Assembly (NCBI GenBank): GCA_002633025.1
Contig: NMRB01000873.1
Location: forward strand, 100,527 to 164,526
DNA: 64,000 nucleotides
From: Notospermus geniculatus
Lineage: Eukaryota; Nemertea; Pilidiophora; Heteronemertea; Lineidae
Direction of reading: 5' to 3'
A program made the translations under genes and the position numbers. Below are positions 1-10,537 of the stretch, piece by piece. The notes beneath the pieces were generated by a model. The model was not told the DNA's origin and did no database searches. It saw nothing but the letters and a program-made list of their open reading frames with translations. Positions within the stretch are counted from its first letter, which is position 1, and each line of letters starts with the position of its first letter.

Positions 1-594
1 TGAAAGAGTCTATAATCAGTCTGCTCTACGAGGGTGGAAGATGAGACTACTGTATTGATTACTGGCAGATGTCATCGCCGTATTCCATTCTTCAGCGCCT
101 TGTTTCACTTGATTAGGACAACGGGACCAATTTCCTCTGCTCTACTGCCATCTGCAGTTCGTATAGGTCAACTAAAGTACACCATGTTCATGTACATTTA
201 CAGAGCAGCGGTAGCATACTTATACAGTACATGTAGGCCTATGAGCCTACATATTCGAATGCATCAACTAAAGAAATGTACATGTAGGCATGTACATGTA
301 CATGTACAATAGTGGGAGCATGTAGGTCTATGTCCGAATGCGTCAACTTAGCCGCATAGGCTTACATAACGTGAATTGTGCACGCCCGGCTGGATCGGAG
401 GTGTGGGATTTTGTGGGGCCGACTGACCACTGGCTTTGACCTGTCGCATGCAGAAATGCGGGTTTAAATAATATTTTCCTTCAGGTCTCATTTTACACAA
501 CTGTGCGTTACCAGAGTCCTTGTGACGAGACGGTCAGCAGATGCAGACATTGTATTTTGCCCATAACTCATGATATTTTGTGATGTCTTTGCAG

Positions 595-2643
595 AATGTC
601 CCCGAAAAGCTGATCGTGAAAAATTATTTGCTTGTCCATCCCCCATATCTGGTACGAATCGTTATATATGCATTGGCGAGCACGCCCTGTGTGACAGGCG
701 GTATGATTGCCCGGGCAAGGAGGACGAGGACCCGACGGTCTGTATGTTCCACAAGATGGTAGGTACGATTGTCCTATTACGCCTCACTTGACTCTCTCGC
801 CGTAGACAAGACACAAGAGTGAGTTTTCGCAAAGCCCCCGAAACGCCAACGCCAACGTCTATCCTTTTGTTCGGCGCTTTCTTCGTGGCATCAACAATGT
901 TGTGAACAGCGTTCGTGTGGTTCGGGGGCTTCGCGAAAATTTTCTGTCATTGGTAGCGAGGTTTCGCAAATCTGACGAAACACCAAGTACGAAATACGAA
1001 ATTCAACTTCATTTCCGGCACCTATGTATTTCTGGAGATGGTTGGTACCACAAATGTCCCTGCTGCCAGTGCGTCTTTTAGCATGTCATGTAAGACCGAG
1101 AGAGGTAAGGTGCATCTTGAATTTTTAGATTTCAACTTCATATCTACGAAGTGGAAACGAAAGATAAATTTCAAAGTTTAATATATACCGTAACTCTATG
1201 TCTTACGTCATACGCTAAAAGACGCTCTTGCAGCAGGCGATATTTGTGGTACCAACCATCTCCTGAAATAATTTACGTCATGGAAATGAAGTCCAATTTC
1301 GTATTTCGCACTTCGTGTTTCGTCAGATTTGCGAAACCTCGCTATTGGTGGACGTTGTCGAAACGGAAATGCGAAACCGGAAATAAGACTAGGTCTGACA
1401 AGCTTGGCGTGTCTCCCCTTGAAACGTGACTCAAACGATTTGGCGCTGCTAAGTAAGAGTCGTGGCATGATTTCTGGTCAGTCCCCACGGGTCGTCCCAT
1501 TCTGACACTACTAGATCATGGCAAAAAGATCGTCGACACCAATTAGTTTCGATTAGCGGATAATTACGAGAGGTATTTGCTCAGCAGACGATGAATCACT
1601 TGGTCGCCCCCGCAGACGACCGGAAGACGAGAAAGGATAGATGGCCAGGACTTTAGACGCAATATGTAGCGTCTTAAGGCCGTCTCACACGAGCGCCGAG
1701 TACGGCGTCAACTAGCGCGTTTTGAAAACGCCGACAAGCGCACTATTTAGCGCATAGTTGACGCCGTGTGAACGCACGTCCTGCGTTTTCGTGCGTTTCG
1801 ACGACTTCCGGTACGTAGCGTCTCTTCTCTTTGACGCAGAGAATGCGATAAATTAACGCAAAGTAGGCGTTTGTAAACGCGCAGTGCGTTTACAAACGCT
1901 GCGTTTTCATGCGTTTTCATGCGTTCTCGTGCGTTCTCATGCGTTTTCATGCGTTCTTCAACGCTGCGTTTGCGTCAATAGACGCACTCCTCTGCGTTTT
2001 CGAAAAAGTTTTGGACATGTTGAAAACCAATGCGTTCACCCAGGGGTCTGCGTTTACAAACGCAGAGTTGGCGCACGCAGTGCGTCAACCCTGCGCTCCT
2101 TTCGGCGTTTCATAAACGCCCCCAGACGCACGGCCTAAACGCCGGATAAAACGCTCGTGTGAGACGGCCTTTAGATAGAGAGTTGTTTTGGAAGAGTTTC
2201 GACGCCAAACCTCACGCGTGTTTAAAGATAATGTATCACGGATATTTTCGCGGGCCACGAAATTCATTGTTTATTTTCATTTTGTTTGTTTATGTCCAGG
2301 ATTTCTTTGTCTTATGAGTAAATTGTTGGTGGCATGCCCCTCTAGAAAGTCTGTTAATTCCAAAAGTATTCATTTTGGTGGGTTGGCATGTCCCATAAGT
2401 CCAAAATAACATAATGTAAACATTCATGTTTACAAACATTGAATGTAAACAATGAAGTCGTGATATATTATCTTTAAGGTTGTCAAAAATACATATATAA
2501 AACATGAAGTACAAGATGGAAGGAACCCCTTTCCCTCATCGTATATCCAAGTATTCGAAGTATTCTTGTTTTCTTTTCAGACACTGAGTTTCTTCAACGC
2601 GATAGTAACCGCAGTTTTTGATCTCTCTCAATCCATTCTCTAA
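595..2643 (+). CDS. Secreted LDLa-domain protein, last two exons (partial, prohormone-4-like?)
   Basis: Two joined exons: 595-758 (acceptor phase 1, donor gtaggt, phase 0) and 2581-2643 (acceptor ttttcag, ends TAA). The first exon encodes one LDL-receptor class A module: Cys residues in order, then the signature CDRRYDCPGKEDEDPTVC with the acidic Ca2+-binding residues. The last exon adds 20 residues, TLSFFNAIVTAVFDLSQSIL, an amphipathic tail, then stop. The earlier exons, including any signal peptide, lie upstream of the window. A single LDLa repeat followed by a short helical C-terminus recalls invertebrate prohormone-4/IDLSRF-type precursors, but that is inference from memory of the family; any small secreted LDLa protein would fit. 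The exon phases agree, which supports the join. The 1.8-kb intron is filled with three inverted-repeat elements. Confidence 0.5.
824..939. mobile_element. Foldback MITE, TTTTCGCAAAGCCCCCGAA family
   Basis: The left end TTTTCGCAAAGCCCCCGAA is matched by the inverted right end TTCGGGGGCTTCGCGAAAA. The same termini and a similar core recur at 28148-28231, so this is a dispersed family. No target duplication is clear. It sits in the intron of the LDLa gene. Confidence 0.6.
954..1344. mobile_element. Foldback MITE, GAGGTTTCGCAAATCTGACG family, copy 1
   Basis: Long inverted repeat: about 130 bp at each end match in reverse complement, with termini TAGCGAGGTTTCGC and GCGAAACCTCGCTA. TTGG directly flanks both ends (950-953 and 1345-1348), a possible 4-bp target duplication. 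A second member lies at 40928-41308 in the IL-17R region. The open frames across it on both strands are products of the inverted repeat, not genes. Confidence 0.75.
1677..2170. mobile_element. PIF/Harbinger-like MITE with internal short tandem repeats
   Basis: Terminal inverted repeats AGGCCGTCTCACACGAGCG and its complement, flanked by TTA on both sides (1674-1676, 2171-2173). A 3-bp TTA/TAA target duplication is the hallmark of PIF/Harbinger. The interior is built of GCGTTT-rich units, including a run of roughly 10-12-bp units of the type GCGTTTTCAT at 1900-1965. No transposase is present, so it is nonautonomous. Confidence 0.75.
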
Positions 2644-3664
2644 CAGTAACGGACCATGATCTTCCTTGATTAACTTCTACTACCTCCTGATGACGTGCGG
2701 ATGCCGAAGCCTTCCCAAGACGGCGACTACGAGTTGCTGGGGTACTATCGCCTTGGCAACGAAAACGGCGCCCATAACCTTGATGTTGCAAAAACGTTGC
2801 TTATGCCTTGCATTGCCAAGGTTACATAAATCAACTCTCTCTGCCAAGGTTAAATCTGTCGGCCCAAACTAGTAAAAGGTTTGGAAAATCAGGTCACGGA
2901 ATAGGTCAGGGTCGGTCACCTTCACGAGGTGACATTGTGGCCTATGACACAGGAAAGGTCAAGGTCAAGGTCAAATGTAGTGGATGGCGCATTTTCATCT
3001 ACCGTAAGATGAGAAGGATGGATTTGTTCAAACGATTGGGCATTAGGAGCATCCTTGAAGAAATGGTGTCGGGACCAAGACAACGGCCAGTATTCAGATG
3101 TGATAATTCGGCCTGCTGCATATCTTGACACCTGTGGCTTCATGATTACGGCGAGAAAAATCCCCGATAAGAACTGACGACTGCCTTTTAGGCTGACCCT
3201 GGCAGTCCTCGGTCGACCAGACGCCCACGGTATATGGCGGGCAGGTGCTCAAGCAACATTGGTCTCATTATTCTCGTGGTTTAAACTAATTATATACTAC
3301 TTCAAACACAGAGATTCCATGATGAACTACTACTGCTGGTTGTAGCTGTTTGTATAGGAAAAAACTGAGAATCCCTAAGTGATAAACGTTCATATTCGTA
3401 CTCTCAATGTGATACTGTCTCAAGTCGGCCTTTGTAAAATAGTGTCGGGTCGAACTACTCTAGTGTGCAGGAATCGCCGAGTTCTTGGCCGAGTTTCTGA
3501 GACAAACATGTGGCGTGTCTTGTCAGTAACGTCAGACATTTTGTGTGGAGGCATCCTGTGCGAGGGTGCAGCGTCAACATCATGTAAGTCCTTAAGAGGC
3601 GGAAGAGGTGTAGACTGGTGTAACGTTTTCTAGTGTTCCCCATGTCTCAGTTTTTCCATACGAT
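2644..3664. other. Intergenic; AGGTCA half-site cluster, no gene seen
   Basis: No exon can be supported here. The notable content is a run of directly repeated AAGGTCA units at about 2955-2977, with further AGGTCA-like half-sites (both orientations) between 2890 and 2950. Confidence 0.4.
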
Positions 3665-4084
3665 AGACAGCTAGAGAGACTAGGACTTTTCAAGTGGGGA
3701 ACACTAGAGAAATCTGTCATTCTCGTTTCACAGTGTTCCTAATACAGCGAGGGAAACCCGAGAAGTGGGAACACTGTGGTACTTTACACCCGGTTCGGTT
3801 TTCGTACTTCGCTTGTACTTCTACTTTGCCAACCAAGTTTGCTTGGTTGTTACAGGAGATAGTAACGGCAAAAGGTTCCTGTCAAAGAAGGTTGCTGAGA
3901 TGGCAACCGGGTGTCCACTTCACGTATGAAGGCCTGAAGCCACTGACGCGTTTCCACGCCTGAATCCCGGGTATGCCGTTCCCATTGTTCGGGGTCACGC
4001 CCTGGGCAAGGGCGTGAAAACGCATCAGTGGGTTCGGGCTCTAGGCTAGGGGGAATCTGACCGAGAATGGTGGTGCTTGTGTAC
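3665..4084. repeat. Segment copy A, ends at single-N contig join
   Basis: 420 bp almost identical to 4086-4503. The copies differ by a few bases (ATGGCAACC against CGCAGCC near 3899). Copy A stops at the N at 4085 and copy B starts right after it. This is the signature of an unmerged contig overlap rather than a true tandem duplication. It contains a foldback element (about 3928-4043) with ends of the CCACTGACGCGTTT type also seen at 47092-47386. Confidence 0.85.
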
Positions 4085-4085
4085 N

Positions 4086-4503
4086 AGACAGCTAGAGAGA
4101 CTAGGACTTTTCAAGTGGGGAACACTAGAGAAATCTGTCATTCTCGTTTCACAGTGTTCCTAATACAGCGAGGGAAACCCGAGAAGTGGGAACACTGTGG
4201 TACTTTACACCCGGTTCGGTTTTCGTACTTCGCTTGTACTTCTACTTTGCCAACCAAGTTTGCTTGGTTGTTACAGGAGATAGTAACGGCAAAAGGTTCC
4301 TGTCAAAGAAGGTTGCTGAGCGCAGCCGGGTGTCCACTTCACGTATGAAGGCCTGAAGCCACTGACGCGTTTCCACGCCTGAATCCCGGGTATGCCGTTC
4401 CCATTGTTCGGGGTCACGCCCTGGGCCAGGGCGTGAAAACGCATCAGTGGGTTCGGGCTCTAGGCTAGGGGGAATCTGACCGAGAATGGTGGTGCTTGTG
4501 TAC
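4086..4503. repeat. Segment copy B of the 420-bp overlap
   Basis: 418 bp matching 3665-4084 from end to end. Its first base follows the single N, and its match ends exactly where copy A is cut off. The sequence after 4503 continues as unique DNA. Confidence 0.85.
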
Positions 4504-5034
4504 CTCGAAAACTACCTTTTACGTCGCGTGGGTCGGGTTCCTTGAGAGACATCTTTAGGATGGATGAAAAACGAACAGAAAAATGTTCCGTAAAAATAAA
4601 ACGCAACGCTGACGTAGCCGTTCCTGGCAAAACCACTGATGATGGATTCCCATTGGCTGATTCTGGAGACGGATTGGCCAATGAGAGGCCAGTGTTTTAC
4701 GGCCAATCTGTATGGGTCAGCAGTGCGTTTCCCAAGTGGAATGGGAACTCACCGGAAACCGAATGAACCAATTTCATGACTACGTACATGTATACATTGA
4801 TAAACAGTACCGTGTTGTTTTTGTGCGTCAGTCTCACTACAAGTCTTAAATTATTGGTCCGACTCCTATTTAACAGGCAGTGATGAGTTTAAAGTCCTGC
4901 TCAGACAGGGCTTTTAATGACACTCCTCCACGTGTACAGTCTTCTTGCGCAAGTTTGCTCTTTATGGGCCACTCAGCGGCGTCAAAAAACTGTGGGCGGT
5001 CATTTTTGTATCATAGGTCCAAACTTTACACGCT

Positions 5035-5160
5035 ATGGCCGTATTTTACATGAATGCTCCTCAACGTAAAGGAGTTCCTCAAGCCTGTTGTTCTCAACAG
5101 GAGAACAATAGCCTTGAGGAACTCCTTTACGTTGAGGAGCATTCTAGAATACGGGCCTAT
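5035..5160. mobile_element. Short foldback MITE
   Basis: Inverted arms GAATGCTCCTCAACGTAAAG / CTTTACGTTGAGGAGCATTC around a 40-bp middle that itself folds (GTTGTTCTC..GAGAACAA). The outer ends GGCCGTATT and AATACGGGCC also pair. Confidence 0.7.
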
Positions 5161-5162
5161 TG

Positions 5163-5550
5163 TATTACCTTTCCAAGAAAGATGGTGGCCTACTAGTTCG
5201 CCCACATGACGTCATGGCCATTCATTGTACTGTGTCTAAGCATGATATAACACGTCCCCCGACTAGACAATATTTTTACCTAAACTTTTGTGCCCATGGC
5301 CGCTTGACCAGCTTAGCGTGTCACCGACCATTGAGGAAACGCATGAAGGAAGTGCCTACTCGCCCGAGAAGATCACGTGTGGACGAACTTTCTGCTCAGA
5401 ACTGCCCGAAACATTCCAATCTTCGGAAAGAGGATTTGGATGAACTAGAAAGTCTCATCTCGGAGGTTTCGGTTAAATTATCTCTTGGCATGGAACTTTT
5501 GAACTTTGTGTACTGGAATGAAATGTACATTGTTTTTATGTACTAGGCCC
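5163..5550 (+). repeat. Relic related to the TAGACCTTTCCAA element
   Basis: The stretch from 5167 (ACCTTTCCAAGAAAGATGG) to about 5320 is homologous to 41630-41790. It also resembles shorter pieces at 43268-43320 and 51784-51835. It contains an open frame of 128 codons from 5160, but the first third of that frame is repeat sequence. The rest (an acidic/basic stretch ending near 5546) matches no family I know, so I annotate it as repeat with an unsupported open frame. Confidence 0.45.
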
Positions 5551-5610
5551 GAGTATTATTAATTCTCAAGATACATGTCGTAGATGCTGGGCAGGGTGTC
5601 CTGTAGACAG

Positions 5611-5902
5611 TAGCCCTGTTTACACTACATAAAAAACCCGCGTCGAACCCGGACTTTTCCTCTGTCTACACCTGTTAAAAGCCCGGGTCTAATCGGCCCG
5701 GGGATGAAAAACCCGCTAATAAGCCCCTCTGAGCTCGAACGGTTTTTGGAGGGCTTAATTTTGGTCCCCGTCACAAAATTTGAGTAGGCCTATAGTGTTG
5801 GCGCGCGCCGGGTCTCAGGAGGGATTTTTCAGAGCCGGGCTAGACCCGGGTCTCAAAAAGCCCGGGGATTTCTATGTAGTGTAAACAGTGTAAACAGGGC
5901 TA
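5611..5902. mobile_element. MITE with TAGCCCTGTTTACACTACAT ends
   Basis: Terminal inverted repeats of about 20 bp: TAGCCCTGTTTACACTACAT and its complement at 5875-5902. The right end holds an extra 10-bp GTGTAAACAG repeat. The interior is partly self-complementary (AGCCCGGG motifs). A TA target is possible but cannot be separated from the termini. Confidence 0.7.
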
Positions 5903-8259
5903 GTGAGGTGTGCGGACCGCAAGCTTAACCAGCCGAGGGTTTTTCAGTCGACCCAACATTGTCCTGGCTGAGTGCAGTGTGAGGGAGACAAACCAAACGG
6001 GGACACTGAAGCAGTTAACGCAGGTTGACTAACATATACATTTAGTACCGAAAAAATGAGGATGTAGATGATTGCGTGAAGGAATTATCAGTAGAGGGTC
6101 TATCACTGTAGCAGTGCATGCCAAGCATAAGTGTTAAATGCTCTTTTTGTTTGTAATGACCTTATTCATTTGGGACGAAGGAAGGACTCGTTGTCCAATG
6201 TCGATGTTGCTAATCACTGCCACAATATGAGAAAGAGTTGACCTATCTTGGAGGGCTTTTCTATTTTGTTGATTCTAGACGTACCACGTGACTCTCGACA
6301 GCTCTAATTGGTCTTGAGTGTAGGGTGTATAATGAGGATCCAGGCGAAACGAAACCACCACCGTGCTTGCTCGATCATCGTCATCAAATGATCGCCGAAT
6401 CGGGCGAACTCGATAAATGTCGGCAAGATGGCACCATTGGTTACCATCAGGACAATTTTCTCGAATTTTGGTGCCATAATCTTATGGTGCACTTCGTCAC
6501 ACAGAACAACTTTTGACAAAAATGCATGGTGGCGGTGAATTATGATAATGTCATTATGGTATAATATACAATGTATTATAATTAGTTCCCGAATATTTGG
6601 GTGGCGGAAAATCGTATATGTATATCCGATCATAAAACGATGTAGCAAGTTGACGACTGCTATTTGAGTGATGTTTATTTTCTCTGTTATGGTGATGATG
6701 TAAATATAATATACATATAATATATATATTATATATAAATCGTTATGTCAAATAAATGTTTTCCTAATGAAAATTCACAAGCCTTGCGAGTCTTTTCTTC
6801 AAAAAAGTTCGTTTCATGCCCAATAATGCGAGCAAAACGGTGGAACAGTTGGTAGAGTGGGGTTTAAATCGACCCGCGCTCCGAAACAGCTTCGGCTCAT
6901 GCGATTATCAGCAGATGACCAAAAGGTGTCACTAGTGTGTATTAGAGTTGGTGCCAATAGTCAGCCAATCAGTGGTCCGCTTTCAGGACCACTTCGGGGG
7001 CGATACAACCTATTCCCCAGCGGCCAACTGCTCCGTGGATTTGTGCCCTTTTCTAAACTTAACTTGACGAACAGCCCAGAGGCAGGAAAGTAAGAACAGG
7101 AAAGGCGTTTTGTCGACATGTTTATTCTTTCTTAGAAGACATTAAAGACATTTATATTGACACAAATCTCAGACATCAAAGTTACATAAATCTCAAACAA
7201 AGGTACAATAAATAATAATTTACACAACACTAACGAACTTCACCCATCTGGGTGCATTATTTATATATACATTTTTGATCTGATACATGTACATGTAGCT
7301 ATACATGTCCCTAACTAACATAGACGATTATGCGGAGGAATAAACTAGATTCATTTTTTGTGAGGTCAGTGCTATATTGACTTAAACTTTTTACAGACGT
7401 AAAGAAAATTAACAGACATATGAATACGTCCAATGCCTCCATACTGCAGAAGTACTAGGCCCTTACGTAATAAATAATCGTATGATCGTGTTTTTGTGGC
7501 ATGTTTGTCCTTTTGTTCTGATCCTGTGAGCTCAGCAATGTTGGTGTTTTTAAGATCCATGATTGGTCATTGTTATGGGTAATGAGTCCCTGGCCTTACA
7601 TTTCCAGTTTTAGCCTTAGAACTTGAGGTAAATATGCTTTGTTTCACTGACCTCAGATACGCGGGTCTGAGTAACCACACAAGTAATGCCAAACTATTTT
7701 TTTAGGTATTCCTTTTCAACACTTTTTTTCCTAATACGCATTTATGATGCCTTAAGATACAGCTGAGGCCTATAACAACGCAACGTAGATCTATATAATC
7801 TACACCAGTTAACTATTAATAGTCTAAGTCATTACGTAAGTCATATCTGATACAATTCAGTTGTGAAATGTGATAGAAAATATATTTAGGAAATATTCTA
7901 AAATAGAAAAAATAAAACCTCATTTTTGTTGAAAAACAAAATTAAATTAAAATTCCTATATCTTGGGAAATAAGTTAACCAGTTGTTGAAGAAAATATTA
8001 TGTGTCGGTCGCACAGAAAAGTGGACTTACACCGTTTACGGATGTGACAGAAAGAGGTACAGTGGTGTAATACTGGGTGGTATCTGTCTGGGAAAGTAGT
8101 CCTTTCATGGAGGTTCATCAGTCGGTGCCGGAATGGTCATTGCCTCCAGCAGCAACAACACCTCTGTTACTAAAAACTTTTTGACTTCTAATGAGATACT
8201 AATATGAAGTGTGTTACCGAAAATAGCCCCTCTCTCCAAAAGAGTTATAGCTCGAACAA
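5903..8259. other. Noncoding stretch, no gene supported
   Basis: No splice-bounded coding signal was recognised. It holds a TA-rich simple tract at about 6697-6742 and AT-rich DNA from 7100 to 8000. Confidence 0.4.
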
Positions 8260-8570
8260 CACAGAAAAAAAAATCAACTCGAGTGGAGATTCAAAGTCTC
8301 ACTTTAGGGACAAAACGGTTCGAAATACTTTTTGACTCAAAATGAAACCGAAAATATTTCGGCCCGAGACAATGACACCTCGTTCCGAGAGAAAATATTT
8401 CGGGTTGAGATACTGACAGTCTCGATCTGAGAGAAAATATTTCAGGCCGAGATGACATTGTCTCGCGCCGAAATATTTTCTGTTTCATTTTGAGTCAAAA
8501 AGTGTTTCGAACCATTTTGTCCCTAAAGTGAGACTCTGAGTCTCCACTCGAGTTGATTTTTTTTTCTGTG
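8260..8570. mobile_element. Long foldback MITE, CACAG...CTGTG ends
   Basis: The arms of about 100 bp match in reverse complement, from CACAGAAAAAAAAATCAACT at the left to AGTTGATTTTTTTTTCTGTG at the right. The middle carries several GAAATATTT/AAATATTTC units that also pair. Confidence 0.75.
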
Positions 8571-10537
8571 AAGGTCTTTTGCTGCAATCCCCTTCCTTGG
8601 TACCGCCATGAAAGAATTTTCGTTTCCGAACAAACACCTTTCTGTGCGTATGAATTGAACATCCGTTGAATCTAATGAAGGCATATTCCCGACTTTATTG
8701 AAAGCCATTAGCATCAAATGTTCGAATGGCTAAAGTATGTTTAATCTTATACGAATTTCACTGCAGCCATATATGTTGGTATGTTATTTGGATGTTGAAG
8801 CAAATCATGGTATCTTTGGCTAAATGTTGATGCTACTCATAATCAGCCGAAGTAAAAGCACATTACTGGGATGGTGTAGCATGTAGAAAAATAGACTTTT
8901 TTGGACATTTTAATTTACTCTCCGCCGCTGATATTACAAACGCCTTTCAATTTCATCCTTTTAAAATGCTATTCTGCAAAGGCTGATGTTTACAAATTGC
9001 CGTCAATTTCATAAGGCAATAACTCTCGACAGCATCTTTCCCTGTCGTACATACGTACATCGCTGACACTCAGTTCTGCATATTCGTTGCATGCTGGTCT
9101 ACTTCCAGTACACTATGTCTAGGCCTACCTGAGGGAATACCGAAATACTAAAGTCCTGGAGTAGGACAGTCACTGAGTTCTACACTATACGCGTTATACA
9201 AGAAATTCATCAGATGACTTTGGTTTACAACGTACAACAGCGATGATACGCTGTTGAAATGACGAAAACTGAACGACACCTTTGAAAACTTATGAGACCG
9301 ACCCCTACGAGGATTCTTTTCGATATAAGATACACCACTGTAGTGTTTTTCACTAATTGTTTAGTAGGCCTAGTTTTCCTAGCTTGTGGCCTATAATGCC
9401 CAGCGTATTTTGAAATAGCTGCCGTCAACAGGATGATGAACTTTTACCTTGTGGCCCAAAGTGCCTCAGAATCCTCTAGGTGTCGATGTGATGAATGATA
9501 TCATACAAAAATAGTAAAATTTCTCCTCAACAGATTCAAATATCTTCAGTACATACGTGTTACCGGTACAACGATGCCGTTAAGCCATACATGTACACGT
9601 ACATTGATTAGCCAAGCGCAGTGCAACATGTTCCGATCCGTTTCAAAATCTCCTCTCATTTTAAACGTCCGAAGCCTGTAGCCACCAGGAATTAAAAAGA
9701 CCCAGCATGGAATATGATAACGAAGACGCAGACTGAGTTAGATCGCGTATTCCTAAATAACCGACGCCCCTTTGGCACGCAGTGAAATCTGCCCGAAAGG
9801 TGTTGACGAATTCGTCGCCACCGGACGACAAAAATAGTCTATCGAACAGAAATAGACCATTTCCCAGCCAACCCTGCAAAATAAAACTGTTTGGTCCAGC
9901 AGTTTCGACAGATCAGGCGAATGCATGCACAACACAAATGACAAATTCCGCCGAAAAGGATGACGTAGACATGACGAATTCCGCAGAAACGCATAAGACC
10001 AAACGCAGCCAATTATACGTCCAGACCAAACTAGCTGAAAACGTTCACGGCAATCGCAAGAAATGAACTTCTAGCGGTACAGCCACTGCTTATCCCTGTA
10101 TTGATGTCAGCATTCATTGTTTCCTTAGACGCCGTCAGATGTCGGTCTGTTATACTCTGTTTACTACTGAGTGATGCGTACCCCCTCCCACACTCGCTTC
10201 CCTCCCGAAAACATTGTGTAAACCAAAAGACGTCCTATAGGTACTTCGAAAATATTTACGAACAGGTTGAGACCAAATCATCGGAGGGCACTTTGCGCCT
10301 CTCCGATGCGGTGTAGGATGTTGTTACCTTCCAAACAAGACCAGAACATTCATATATACAGTATATTACCGTTCATCATGTTGCACATAATGTATTGTAA
10401 GTAGGCAGTTGAACACCGTTTGTTCGCTTGAAAGCAGTTATCTGCAATCTCCGTTATGAGTATATTGAATAAATGTTCTCTGGCAATTTTTAACAAACCA
10501 GAAGAAGCATTCCATCATTCGGAGCTAGACAACCAGT
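8571..10537. other. Noncoding stretch between MITE and tetraspan gene
   Basis: No gene supported. On the - strand this includes the 3' flank of the tetraspan gene that ends at 10538. Confidence 0.35.

Noticed and set aside
5160-5546. 128-codon gene
   Set aside because: The 5' third is repeat sequence shared with 41630-41790, and the remainder matches no known family.
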